Shown: positions 1 through 7,088 of the stretch, piece by piece
Numbering within the stretch: position 1 is the first letter of the stretch
Layout: each line of letters begins with the position of its first letter
Source of the DNA: Maribacter sp.
Lineage (GTDB): Bacteria > Bacteroidota > Bacteroidia > Flavobacteriales > Flavobacteriaceae
Reading direction: 5' to 3'
DNA length: 44,864 nucleotides
Assembly: GCA_020629415.1 (NCBI GenBank)
Contig: JAHDDL010000031.1
Span: forward strand, 1 to 44,864
Notes under the pieces: model-generated
What the model was told of the DNA's origin: nothing
Databases searched by the model: none
The model's input: the letters and a program-made list of their open reading frames with translations, nothing else
Translations under genes and position numbers: made by a program

Positions 1-239
1 AACTGAATGGAATCTTGATCCGCCAAATTGAACAGTATGGGCGTGCCCACACCAGAATCTAATACAAAAGATAATTCAGTTCCGTTCACCTCTACAGGAA
101 CAATCATAAGATTATTAATGAGCTGAAATTTTACTTTTTGAAACTTCTTGCCCTTTGGCAATTGGTATGTTTGTGCATTTACAGATAAACCTGCACAACC
201 GGCAAAGAGAATCAAAAAAAGGATATATCTACGTAACAT
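1..239 (-). CDS. Exported retropepsin-like aspartyl protease, 5' part only
   Basis: Partial gene running off the left edge; about 79 codons are visible, starting at the ATG at 239-237. The N-terminus MLRRYILFLILFAGC is a hydrophobic signal sequence, followed by a possible signal peptidase I site after VNA|Q; FAGC at residues 12-15 is a weak lipobox alternative. From about residue 37 the pattern VPVEVNG-x4-FVLDSGVG matches the flap and catalytic Asp-Ser-Gly motif of the retroviral-type aspartyl proteases. In Bacteroidota these are usually exported and often carry a C-terminal PDZ domain, which would lie outside this window. It is transcribed divergently from the aminotransferase. The family call rests on one motif plus the signal peptide; substrate and full domain layout cannot be seen. 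Confidence 0.7.
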   Translation of the reverse strand, partial: MLRRYILFLILFAGCAGLSVNAQTYQLPKGKKFQKVKFQLINNLMIVPVEVNGTELSFVLDSGVGTPILFNLADQDSIQ

Positions 240-338
240 AATCTATATGAATTAGTTAAGCCTTTTTAAGATACGTAAATTTTTAATATGATCGCTATAT
301 TTAACAGCACACAGAAGTTTAAATAAAATACAATTTTA

Positions 339-369
339 TTGTAAGTACCATTATCATTTATCACTTTTG
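339..369 (+). promoter_or_regulatory. Possible promoter of the aminotransferase-murB operon
   Basis: CACTTTTG at 362-369 differs in one base from the Bacteroidota -7 consensus TAnnTTTG. A TTG lies 20 bases upstream (339-341), within the 17-23 base spacing known for the -33 element. It would place the transcript start just before the ATG at 386. One mismatch in a short motif, so moderate support only. Confidence 0.35.
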
Positions 370-385
370 CGTAAAATATAATTAC

Positions 386-1576
386 ATGCCATCTGTCTCA
401 AACAAAGGGCTTACCATGCCCCAATCACCCATTAGAAAACTAGTTCCTTTCGCAGAAGGTGCTAAAAAGAAGGGGATTAAAGTCATTCATTTAAATATTG
501 GACAACCGGACATAAAGACTCCTCAACAAGCATTAGATGCCGTAAAGAACAACAACATTAATGTTTTGGAATATAGCCGTACTGAAGGTTCTGAAGAATT
601 TAGAAGCAAAATTGCCCAGTATTACATTAAAAATGATATTCCGGTAAATGCCAATGAAATTATAGTGACCACTGGTGGATCTGAAGCTTTGTCCTTTGCC
701 ATGAATACTATTGCAGATACTGACGATGAAATTATAATTCCAGAACCTTTTTATGCAAATTACAATGGTTTTGCAACCGCCTGTGGCGTAACTGTGGTTC
801 CTGTCGTTTCTAAGCTTGAAGATAATTTTGCCCTTCCTCCAATTGAGGAGTTCGAGAAATTGATTACCTCAAGAACCAAGGCTATTTTAATTTGCAACCC
901 AGGTAACCCTACGGGATATCTATATAGCAAAGAGGAAATACAAAAATTAGCTACACTGGCTAAAAAGCATAATATATTCTTGGTTGCCGATGAAGTATAC
1001 CGAGAGTTTACATATGACAACAAGACACACACTTCTATTTTAAAGGAAAAAGGCTTAGAAGAACACGCCATTGTCATTGATTCCGTATCAAAAAGATATA
1101 GTATGTGCGGAGCTAGAATTGGTTATTTAGTTTCTAAAAACACAGACTTTATTGCAACGGCCCTTAAATTTGCACAAGCGCGATTATCACCACCAACCTA
1201 CGCACAAATTGCTAGCGAGGCAGCTTTGGACACTCCAGATAGTTATTTTACCGATGTTAAAGAAGAATACGTTGCCCGAAGAAATCTTCTTATCACTGAA
1301 CTTGAAAAAATAAAAGGCATTAAAATTGCCAAACCTCAAGGTGCGTTTTATTGTATTGCCGAATTGCCTATTGAAGATGCCGACCATTTTGCGCAATGGC
1401 TGTTAGAAGACTTTAGCTTAAATAACGAAACTGTCATGGTAGCACCTGCAGCTGGCTTTTACGCTACAGAAGGTCTGGGTAAAAAACAAATTAGAATTGC
1501 TTACGTTCTGGATAAAGAAAGTCTAAAACGTGCAGTACACATTTTAAGCGAAGCACTTAAAAATTACAAGGGTTAA
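386..1576 (+). CDS. PLP-dependent aminotransferase, class I/II (aspartate aminotransferase-like)
   Basis: A 396-residue fold-type I aminotransferase, cytosolic, expected to transfer an amino group from an amino acid to a 2-oxo acid through pyridoxal phosphate. Visible landmarks: NPGNPTG at 171-177; Asp202 and Tyr205 in ADEVYREF, which contact the cofactor; the Schiff-base lysine Lys236 in SVSKRYSMCGARIG with phosphate-binding Arg244; and the substrate-carboxylate arginine near residue 370 (KKQIRIAY). Length is normal for AspC-like class I enzymes. The ATG at 386 is the first in frame; an internal ATG (Met11) is a less likely alternative. Its TAA overlaps the murB ATG by one base (TAATG), so the two genes are probably cotranscribed and translationally coupled. 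Substrate specificity (aspartate, aromatic or other) cannot be read from the sequence. Confidence 0.9.
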   Translation: MPSVSNKGLTMPQSPIRKLVPFAEGAKKKGIKVIHLNIGQPDIKTPQQALDAVKNNNINVLEYSRTEGSEEFRSKIAQYYIKNDIPVNANEIIVTTGGSEALSFAMNTIADTDDEIIIPEPFYANYNGFATACGVTVVPVVSKLEDNFALPPIEEFEKLITSRTKAILICNPGNPTGYLYSKEEIQKLATLAKKHNIFLVADEVYREFTYDNKTHTSILKEKGLEEHAIVIDSVSKRYSMCGARIGYLVSKNTDFIATALKFAQARLSPPTYAQIASEAALDTPDSYFTDVKEEYVARRNLLITELEKIKGIKIAKPQGAFYCIAELPIEDADHFAQWLLEDFSLNNETVMVAPAAGFYATEGLGKKQIRIAYVLDKESLKRAVHILSEALKNYKG

Positions 1577-2592
1577 TGATCATTTATGACCACTTTTCTT
1601 TAAAGAACTACAATACTTTTGGTATTGATGCCACGGCTAGATACTTTGTAGAAGTAACCACTATTGAAGAATTACAGGATATTTTAGAGAATAACGCGTA
1701 TCCTAGAAAAATTCTTATTGGTGGTGGTAGTAACATGTTGCTTACAGACTATATTGATGCGCTTTTTATACACGTTAATTTAAAGGGCAAGCAGATAGTT
1801 TCACAAGATGACAATAATGTGATCGTCAAAGTAATGGCCGGAGAAAATTGGCACAGCATGGTGATGTGGGCAATTGACCATGATTTTGGCGGATTGGAAA
1901 ATATGTCCTTAATACCTGGTAATACCGGTACGGCTCCTATCCAGAACATTGGTGCCTATGGGGTAGAATTAAAAGATTGTTTTGTAAGTTGTGAAGCTGT
2001 CAGAATAGAAGACCAACAATTGGTAACTCTTTCTAAGGAGGAATGTCAATTTGGCTATAGAGATTCGTTCTTTAAAAATGAAGGCAAAGACAAGTACGTA
2101 ATTACATCGGTCACTTTCTCCTTTACAAAAAAGAACCATAATATTAATTCTGGTTACGGTGCTATAGAAAATCAATTGCTTAAGAAGTCTATTTCAAACC
2201 CTACAATAAAAGATATTTCCAATGCCGTAATAGCAATTCGCCAAAGTAAGTTGCCAGACCCAAAAGAATTAGGAAATAGCGGTAGTTTTTTTAAAAACCC
2301 GATTGTCACAAAAGAAATTTTCACCCGGTTCAGCACAACATATCCAGAGGCACCTTTTTACAAAGTATCAGATGACTATTTTAAAATTCCTGCAGGCTGG
2401 TTAATAGAACAATGTGGCTTTAAAGGAAAACGTTATGGCGATGCCGGCGTACATAAAAATCAAGCGTTGGTACTGGTCAATTATGATAATGCCACCGGTA
2501 AAGACATTCTAGATCTTGCAGCAAGAATTATTGAAGAGGTCAAAAGAAAGTTTGAAATTGAAATAAGTCCAGAGGTTAATCTAATAAAATAA
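1576..2592 (+). CDS. murB: UDP-N-acetylenolpyruvoylglucosamine reductase MurB
   Basis: Cytosolic FAD enzyme that reduces UDP-GlcNAc-enolpyruvate to UDP-MurNAc with NADPH, the second committed step of peptidoglycan precursor synthesis. The 338-residue length fits type I (E. coli-like) MurB. FAD-binding elements are GGGSNMLL (49-56) and IPGNTGTAPIQNIGAYG (113-129). The catalytic residues expected in the family are present: Arg162 in GYRDSFFK, the proton-donor serine Ser237 in GNSGSFFKNP, and the C-terminal Glu333 in SPEVNLIK. The start ATG overlaps the stop of the aminotransferase gene; pairing of murB with an aminotransferase has no obvious metabolic logic and may simply be a shared operon. 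A hairpin terminator follows directly. Confidence 0.95.
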   Translation: MIIYDHFSLKNYNTFGIDATARYFVEVTTIEELQDILENNAYPRKILIGGGSNMLLTDYIDALFIHVNLKGKQIVSQDDNNVIVKVMAGENWHSMVMWAIDHDFGGLENMSLIPGNTGTAPIQNIGAYGVELKDCFVSCEAVRIEDQQLVTLSKEECQFGYRDSFFKNEGKDKYVITSVTFSFTKKNHNINSGYGAIENQLLKKSISNPTIKDISNAVIAIRQSKLPDPKELGNSGSFFKNPIVTKEIFTRFSTTYPEAPFYKVSDDYFKIPAGWLIEQCGFKGKRYGDAGVHKNQALVLVNYDNATGKDILDLAARIIEEVKRKFEIEISPEVNLIK

Positions 2593-2615
2593 CCCCTGTA
2601 AAATTTACAGGGGTT
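2591..2615 (+). terminator. Hairpin terminator after murB
   Basis: AACCCCTGTA (2591-2600) pairs with TACAGGGGTT (2606-2615) around a short AT loop, starting at the murB stop codon. The T-tract downstream is weak (TATTACC), so termination may be partial. Confidence 0.6.
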
Positions 2616-2642
2616 ATTACCAAACCAAACCAACCAAAAACA

Positions 2643-2669
2643 AAGTGGGCAGTTACCAGCTGACCACTT
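2643..2669. repeat. Inverted repeat upstream of the sigma/anti-sigma operon
   Basis: AAGTGGGCAG (2643-2652) and CTGACCACTT (2660-2669) form 10-base arms with one mismatch around TTACCAG. It has no T-tract, so it is either a second structure behind the murB terminator or an operator for the downstream sigma gene. Nothing in the sequence decides between these. Confidence 0.4.
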
Positions 2670-2795
2670 ATTCAATATATATTTTTAGAAAACGCCACTT
2701 TAACAATCAATTTTATAATTTAGCGTTTAAGCATATACGGTTCAATCTTAGCATTTGGATGTCCATCTTAAAAAATATGTGCATCTTTTTAAATT

Positions 2796-3359
2796 ATGAG
2801 CACTCTATTAGAAAACCATATTGTTGAATTATTACAAGAGCGAAACGAAAAAGCGATTTCTCTTTTGTACGATAATTATGCCGACACCCTATTAGGTGTT
2901 GCCAACAAAGTAGTGCGTGACCCGGATCTGGCACAAGATGTTGTTCAAGAATCTTTTTTAAAAATTTGGAAGAAAGCAGATTCTTACGACCCTAAAAAAG
3001 CAAAACTTTTTACTTGGCTTTTTAGAATTACACGTAACACTGCAATCGATAAATTAAGAAGTGTAAACACAAAAAGCGACAAAGAAATCCAAATAGATGT
3101 TTCTGACGTATATACTTTAGGTGTTGAAAGCACAAGACCAGAATTAATGGATGTAAAAGAACATCTAGACAAAATTGAAGAAAAATATCAAATTGTACTA
3201 GAAGCTCTTTTCTTTCAAGGCATGACCCAACAAGAAGCTAGTGATGAGTTGGATATACCATTGGGAACCATTAAATCTAGATTAAAGATAGGATTGCGCG
3301 AATTAGGCAAAATCTATGGTCCTGCCGTAATAGCCATGGTATTAAATATTATATTATGA
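2796..3359 (+). CDS. ECF-type RNA polymerase sigma factor
   Basis: A 187-residue sigma-70 family protein of ECF architecture. Region 2 spans about residues 20-90, with the -10 recognition and core-binding helix pattern DLAQDVVQESFLKIWKKA and FTWLFRITRNTAIDKLR. Region 4 spans about 122-172, with the helix-turn-helix MTQQEASDELDIPLGTIKSRL. Region 3 is absent, as expected for ECF factors. The stop overlaps the ATG of the next gene by four bases (ATGA), which fits a coupled sigma/anti-sigma pair held inactive until a signal arrives. A one-mismatch -7 element (TAATTTAG, 2716-2723) lies about 70 bases upstream. An upstream ORF at 2645-2827 overlaps it but looks non-coding. Confidence 0.93.
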   Translation: MSTLLENHIVELLQERNEKAISLLYDNYADTLLGVANKVVRDPDLAQDVVQESFLKIWKKADSYDPKKAKLFTWLFRITRNTAIDKLRSVNTKSDKEIQIDVSDVYTLGVESTRPELMDVKEHLDKIEEKYQIVLEALFFQGMTQQEASDELDIPLGTIKSRLKIGLRELGKIYGPAVIAMVLNIIL

Positions 3360-4114
3360 AAGACAAAATAAGAATTTTCCTTGATTCTGATTTATTAGAA
3401 AAGTATCTTTTGGGAACAACTACCGAACTAGAAAGTCTTCAGGTAGAGCGTTACATTGCCATGTACCCAGAAGTAAGGGAAACCTATAGCGAATTACAGA
3501 ACAATCTTGAAATATTCGCAAAACTTCACGCTATTGAGGCTCCACAAGGTCTGAAGGACAAAATCAATTCAAGAATAAAAGCTGAACGTAAGGGCAGAAA
3601 AAGATTTTACAGCTATGCTATTGCCGCTAGTATTACCGCTATCATGTTCATTGGTATCTCTACTTTTTTCTGGAACCAGAACCAGAGTTTACAAGAAGAG
3701 AACAGCGTTGTAAGTAATAAAATAAAATTGCTTGAGGAGAACATGAAAGAGCAATTGGAAGATGTTCGCAACCAATTTATTGTTCTTAACAATCCACAGA
3801 CAAAAAAGTATAACGTAAAAGGTAACCAAAAAGCAAAGGAGCTTAAAGCTGTGGCATACATTAACCCTGTTAAAAAACTATCCTATATTAATGTTAGCAA
3901 ATTGCCTAATATTCCTGAAAGCCAGTGTTTTCAAATGTGGGCAGAGGTTAATGGCAAAATGATCAATCTTGGCATCATTGAAGAAGCAGGAGACCAGCAA
4001 AAGTTATTGGCATTACCATACGCGGAAAATGCCGTTGGTTATATTACCATAGAGCAAAAAGGTGGTAACCAAGCGCCAAATGTAGAAAATATAGTTGCGA
4101 ATATAGCATACTAA
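3356..4114 (+). CDS. Membrane anti-sigma factor, RskA-like
   Basis: A 252-residue single-pass membrane protein encoded immediately after, and overlapping, the ECF sigma gene. The cytoplasmic N-terminal part (about 1-80) contains LLEKYLLGTTTELESLQVE, the pattern of the anti-sigma domain that binds the sigma factor; no zinc-binding cysteine/histidine set is visible. A membrane segment lies at about 84-106 (YAIAASITAIMFIGISTFFW), followed by a charged coiled-coil stretch (about 108-140). The C-terminal domain (about 145-252) has the RskA pattern LPNIPESQCFQMWAEVNG and should lie in the periplasm. In this family regulated proteolysis releases the sigma factor; the inducing signal here is unknown. 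A strong terminator follows. Confidence 0.88.
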   Translation: MKDKIRIFLDSDLLEKYLLGTTTELESLQVERYIAMYPEVRETYSELQNNLEIFAKLHAIEAPQGLKDKINSRIKAERKGRKRFYSYAIAASITAIMFIGISTFFWNQNQSLQEENSVVSNKIKLLEENMKEQLEDVRNQFIVLNNPQTKKYNVKGNQKAKELKAVAYINPVKKLSYINVSKLPNIPESQCFQMWAEVNGKMINLGIIEEAGDQQKLLALPYAENAVGYITIEQKGGNQAPNVENIVANIAY

Positions 4115-4137
4115 ACATTCACATATAAAGTATTCTT

Positions 4138-4166
4138 AAAGCCCCATTTTTGGGGCTTTATTTTTT
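4138..4166 (+). terminator. Intrinsic terminator after the sigma/anti-sigma operon
   Basis: AAAGCCCCA (4138-4146), loop TTTT, TGGGGCTTT (4151-4159), then ATTTTTT. A compact GC-rich stem with a T-run, typical of a rho-independent terminator. Confidence 0.87.
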
Positions 4167-4173
4167 ATCTTTG
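4166..4173 (+). promoter_or_regulatory. -7 promoter element for the four-cysteine protein gene
   Basis: TATCTTTG matches TAnnTTTG exactly and lies 15 bases before the ATG at 4189, overlapping the tail of the preceding terminator. I see no TTG at the expected -33 spacing. Confidence 0.5.
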
Positions 4174-4188
4174 CTTAAAATTTAGCAT

Positions 4189-4392
4189 ATGAAACTAGTA
4201 TTACTTACCATTGGGTTGTTAGCATTGGCCTTTGCAGGGATAGCTATTAAAATATGGTCTAAAAAAGACGGGAAGTTCGCAGGTACCTGCGCCAGCCAGA
4301 GTCCGTTTCTAAATCAAGATGGGCAAGCTTGTGGTATGTGTGGTAAAATGCCAGATGAACAAGATTGCAAAAAAGATTTAATCACAGAATAA
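4189..4392 (+). CDS. Small membrane-anchored four-cysteine protein
   Basis: A 67-residue protein with one N-terminal hydrophobic helix (about 3-23, LVLLTIGLLALAFAGIAIKI) and a short soluble tail with four cysteines: Cys34, Cys48, Cys51 and Cys60, in the arrangement GTC...ACGMCGK...DC. The spacing CxxC plus two flanking cysteines suggests metal binding or disulfide formation. Similar short proteins are common in Flavobacteriia annotations as 'membrane or secreted protein', but I know of no assigned function. The helix could be an uncleaved anchor. A perfect -7 element precedes it, and the TTG-started sigma gene follows in the same frame 42 bases after the stop, with no terminator between them, so cotranscription is likely. 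Confidence 0.75.
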   Translation: MKLVLLTIGLLALAFAGIAIKIWSKKDGKFAGTCASQSPFLNQDGQACGMCGKMPDEQDCKKDLITE

Positions 4393-4434
4393 GCACAGCC
4401 ACTTCTTAAAACAAGGAGTTTACAATATTGGTAT

Positions 4435-4992
4435 TTGAACAACACGGACAAATTAGAAGAAATAATCTTTAAAGCTAAACAAGGCAATCAAATTGCATTT
4501 AGCCGTTTATTGGATATGTTTTGGAACGATGTGTATGGGTTTCAATTAAAACGTACCGAAAACGAAAACGATTCAGAAGATATTACCATTCAAACATTCT
4601 CAAAGGCATTTGACAAGATACATACGTATAATGAATCTTATGTGTTTAAAACTTGGTTGATAGCCATTTCCAAAAACATTCATATAGATTTAGTTAGAAA
4701 ACGCAAAAAAAACGTATTGGACTCTAGAAGTAATTCTGACGCAATAACCAGCGCTTTAGACGCTTCTCCTTCAATGGAAGACCAATTGATTCAAGAACAG
4801 AATCTTGCAGATTTACTTAGGGATATTAAAAAGCTTAAGCCCCACTACCAAGAGGTCATCAATCTTAGGTATTTTAACGAGTTGAGTTATGCCGACATTG
4901 CCACTCAGTTGAACGAACCCATAAACAGTGTTAAAGTAAAACTTTTAAGGGCTAAAAAATTACTTTCTGAAATTATCAAGGAAAGAAAGTAA
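4435..4992 (+). CDS. ECF-type RNA polymerase sigma factor (TTG start)
   Basis: A 185-residue ECF sigma factor. Region 2 (about 15-85) shows WNDVYGFQLKRTENEND and ITIQTFSKAFDKIHTYN followed by FKTWLIAISKNIHIDLVRKR. Region 4 (about 125-180) shows LKPHYQEVINLRYFNELSYADIATQLN and NSVKVKLLRAKKLL. Start choice: no ATG or GTG lies between the preceding stop at 4390-4392 and region 2, so the TTG at 4435, giving MNNTDKLEE, is the only plausible start. An AAGGAG sequence sits at 4413-4418 but is 16 bases away, too far to act as a classical ribosome binding site. No anti-sigma gene is adjacent; the four-cysteine membrane protein just upstream is the only candidate partner, which is speculative. Confidence 0.9.
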   Translation: MNNTDKLEEIIFKAKQGNQIAFSRLLDMFWNDVYGFQLKRTENENDSEDITIQTFSKAFDKIHTYNESYVFKTWLIAISKNIHIDLVRKRKKNVLDSRSNSDAITSALDASPSMEDQLIQEQNLADLLRDIKKLKPHYQEVINLRYFNELSYADIATQLNEPINSVKVKLLRAKKLLSEIIKERK

Positions 4993-5076
4993 ACAACAAC
5001 TAAAAGAAAATTTCTCATAATTTAGAACTCATTTGTGTAGCATGTAATTCTGCTTTATCCACACTTTATTAGTTCG

Positions 5077-5084
5077 TATATTTG
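5077..5084 (+). promoter_or_regulatory. -7 promoter element of lipA
   Basis: TATATTTG matches TAnnTTTG exactly, 16 bases before the lipA ATG, implying a very short leader. No clear -33 TTG is seen. Confidence 0.55.
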
Positions 5085-5100
5085 TAATAAAATTTAAAGC

Positions 5101-5976
5101 ATGTCTACAGTTTTAAAAGAAAATGTTGCTCCACCAAAAGGTAAACCGAAATGGCTAAGGGTAAAACTACCTACAGGTAAGAAATACACCCAGCTTAGAG
5201 GTTTGGTAGATAAGTATGACCTGCATACTATTTGCACCAGCGGAAGTTGCCCAAATATGGGAGAATGTTGGGGAGAAGGCACAGCAACTTTTATGATATT
5301 GGGTAATGTTTGTACTAGATCATGTGGTTTCTGCGGAGTTAAAACCGGAAGACCGGAAAATGTTGACTGGGCAGAACCCGAAAAAGTAGCTAGATCCATA
5401 AAAATTATGGGGATAAAACATGCCGTTATTACTTCTGTGGATAGAGATGACCTTAAAGACATGGGCTCTATTATTTGGGCAGAAACCGTAAAGGCCATCC
5501 GTAGAATGAATCCCACTACTACTTTAGAAACTTTAATTCCTGATTTTCAAGGAATAGAAAAGCATTTAGATAGAATTGTAGCTGTTTCTCCCGAAGTTGT
5601 TTCTCACAACATGGAAACTGTTAAAAGACTTACTAGAGAGGTACGTATACAAGCAAAATATGAACGCAGTCTTGAAGCCTTGAACTACTTAAAAAAACAA
5701 GGTATTAACAGAACCAAATCTGGTATTATGCTGGGTCTTGGGGAACATGAAGATGAAGTTATTACCACATTGGCAGATTTGCGTAATGCAGATGTTGATG
5801 TTGTTACTATAGGACAGTACTTACAGCCTTCCAAAAAGCACCTACCTGTTAAAGAATTTATTACTCCAGAGCAGTTTAAGAAATATGAAGATATAGGTCT
5901 AGAAATGGGCTTTAGACATGTTGAAAGTGGTGCTTTAGTCAGATCTTCTTATAAAGCACACAAGCATATTTTATAA
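5101..5976 (+). CDS. lipA: Lipoyl synthase LipA
   Basis: Radical SAM enzyme that inserts two sulfurs into protein-bound octanoyl groups to make lipoyl cofactors of pyruvate and 2-oxoglutarate dehydrogenases and the glycine cleavage system. Both iron-sulfur motifs are intact: the auxiliary-cluster CX4CX5C set Cys45, Cys50, Cys56 ([12 protein letters not shown]) and the radical SAM CX3CX2C set Cys71, Cys75, Cys78 (CTRSCGFC). The C-terminal RSSY motif (281-284) supplies the serine ligand of the auxiliary cluster. Length (291) is normal for the family. It has its own -7 element and no operon partner nearby; a hairpin follows. Confidence 0.97.
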   Translation: MSTVLKENVAPPKGKPKWLRVKLPTGKKYTQLRGLVDKYDLHTICTSGSCPNMGECWGEGTATFMILGNVCTRSCGFCGVKTGRPENVDWAEPEKVARSIKIMGIKHAVITSVDRDDLKDMGSIIWAETVKAIRRMNPTTTLETLIPDFQGIEKHLDRIVAVSPEVVSHNMETVKRLTREVRIQAKYERSLEALNYLKKQGINRTKSGIMLGLGEHEDEVITTLADLRNADVDVVTIGQYLQPSKKHLPVKEFITPEQFKKYEDIGLEMGFRHVESGALVRSSYKAHKHIL

Positions 5977-5993
5977 ATTCTCAACAACATAAT

Positions 5994-6013
5994 TCTTAGC
6001 AACTATGCTAAGA
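5994..6013 (+). terminator. Hairpin between lipA and the GAPDH gene
   Basis: TCTTAGCA (5994-6001), loop ACTA, TGCTAAGA (6006-6013): a perfect 8-base stem with a four-base loop. There is no T-tract after it, so it may be a weak terminator or a processing/stability element. Confidence 0.4.
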
Positions 6014-6077
6014 TTATTAGATAGACCTAAATTATTGGGCATTATCTGTATTAACTGAACACATTCATCGGCAACCA

Positions 6078-7088
6078 ATGCAAAAACTAAACATAGGCAT
6101 TAATGGTTTTGGAAGGATAGGCAGAACCCTATTTCGCTTAACGCAAGCACATGAAAATTTAAATGTGGTTGCTATTAATGATCTGGCAGATACCCGTACT
6201 CTTTCACATCTTTTAAAATATGATAGTATTCACGGTACTTCACCGCTCAATATCTCTCATGATGACAAGCACATTATCGTTAATGATAAAGCCATAGCAC
6301 TTTTCAACGAATCTCATCCGTCTAAAATAAATTGGTCATCTTCCGCAGTTGACTTGGTTGTAGAATGCACCGGTAAATTTAAGGATAGAGAAACATTATC
6401 TTTTCATATTAAAAATGGCGCCAAGAAAGTTATTTTGTCCGTACCCCCCACTGAAGATGATATTAAAATGATCGTTTTCGGCATCAATGAAAATACGTTG
6501 ACAAAATCTGACGACATCATATCAAATGCATCTTGTACTACGAATAACGCTGCACCAATGATAAAAATAGTCAATGACCTTTGCGGTATAGAGCAAGCGT
6601 ACATTACTACCATACATTCCTACACAACCGATCAAAGTTTGCACGATCAACCTCATAGAGATTTAAGAAGGGCCCGTGCAGCATCACAATCTATAGTACC
6701 TACAACAACCGGGGCTGCAAAAGCATTGACTAAAATATTCCCAGAATTGGCAGATACTATTGGGGGTTGTGGCATTAGAGTACCTGTGCCAAACGGCTCA
6801 TTAACAGACATTACCCTTAATGTAAAAAGGGAAACGAGCATTGATGAAATAAACGCTACTTTTGAAAAAGCGGCCAAAAACCAGTTTAAAAATATTGTTC
6901 ACTATACCAGCGACCCAATTGTTTCTATCGATATAAACAATAGTTGCTACTCTTGTACGTTTGATTCTTTGATGACCTCTGTAATTGGCAAAATGGTAAA
7001 GATTATTGGCTGGTACGATAATGAAACCGGTTATAGCAGCAGAATCATTGATTTGATTAATTTTATAAGTACTAAAAATTATATTTGA
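6078..7088 (+). CDS. gap: Type I glyceraldehyde-3-phosphate dehydrogenase
   Basis: Cytosolic NAD(P)-dependent enzyme oxidising glyceraldehyde 3-phosphate to 1,3-bisphosphoglycerate. The Rossmann motif INGFGRIGR (8-16) is at the N-terminus, the catalytic Cys153 lies in SNASCTTN, His180 in TTIHSYT is the expected base, and the phosphate-site stretch DLRRARAA and the C-terminal DNETGYSSR are present. The 336-residue length is standard. The sequence is somewhat off the most common form (SVPPTEDD instead of SAPAKDED; TDQSLHDQPH in the S-loop region), so this may be a second, non-glycolytic or gluconeogenic paralog of the kind many Flavobacteriia carry; that is inference. Its TGA overlaps the TTG start of the downstream sensor kinase by four bases. 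Confidence 0.92.
   Translation: MQKLNIGINGFGRIGRTLFRLTQAHENLNVVAINDLADTRTLSHLLKYDSIHGTSPLNISHDDKHIIVNDKAIALFNESHPSKINWSSSAVDLVVECTGKFKDRETLSFHIKNGAKKVILSVPPTEDDIKMIVFGINENTLTKSDDIISNASCTTNNAAPMIKIVNDLCGIEQAYITTIHSYTTDQSLHDQPHRDLRRARAASQSIVPTTTGAAKALTKIFPELADTIGGCGIRVPVPNGSLTDITLNVKRETSIDEINATFEKAAKNQFKNIVHYTSDPIVSIDINNSCYSCTFDSLMTSVIGKMVKIIGWYDNETGYSSRIIDLINFISTKNYI

Noticed and set aside
2645..2827. 60-codon ORF upstream of the first sigma factor
   Set aside because: Overlaps the sigma start in another frame, begins in the murB terminator region, and has no recognisable features.
4413..4418. AAGGAG resembling a Shine-Dalgarno site
   Set aside because: It is 16 bases from the only usable in-frame start; the TTG at better spacing (4428) is out of frame, and other genes here do not use such sites.
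5094..5516. 140-codon ORF antisense to lipA
   Set aside because: lipA is unambiguous; the antisense frame has no motif and arises from lipA codon bias.
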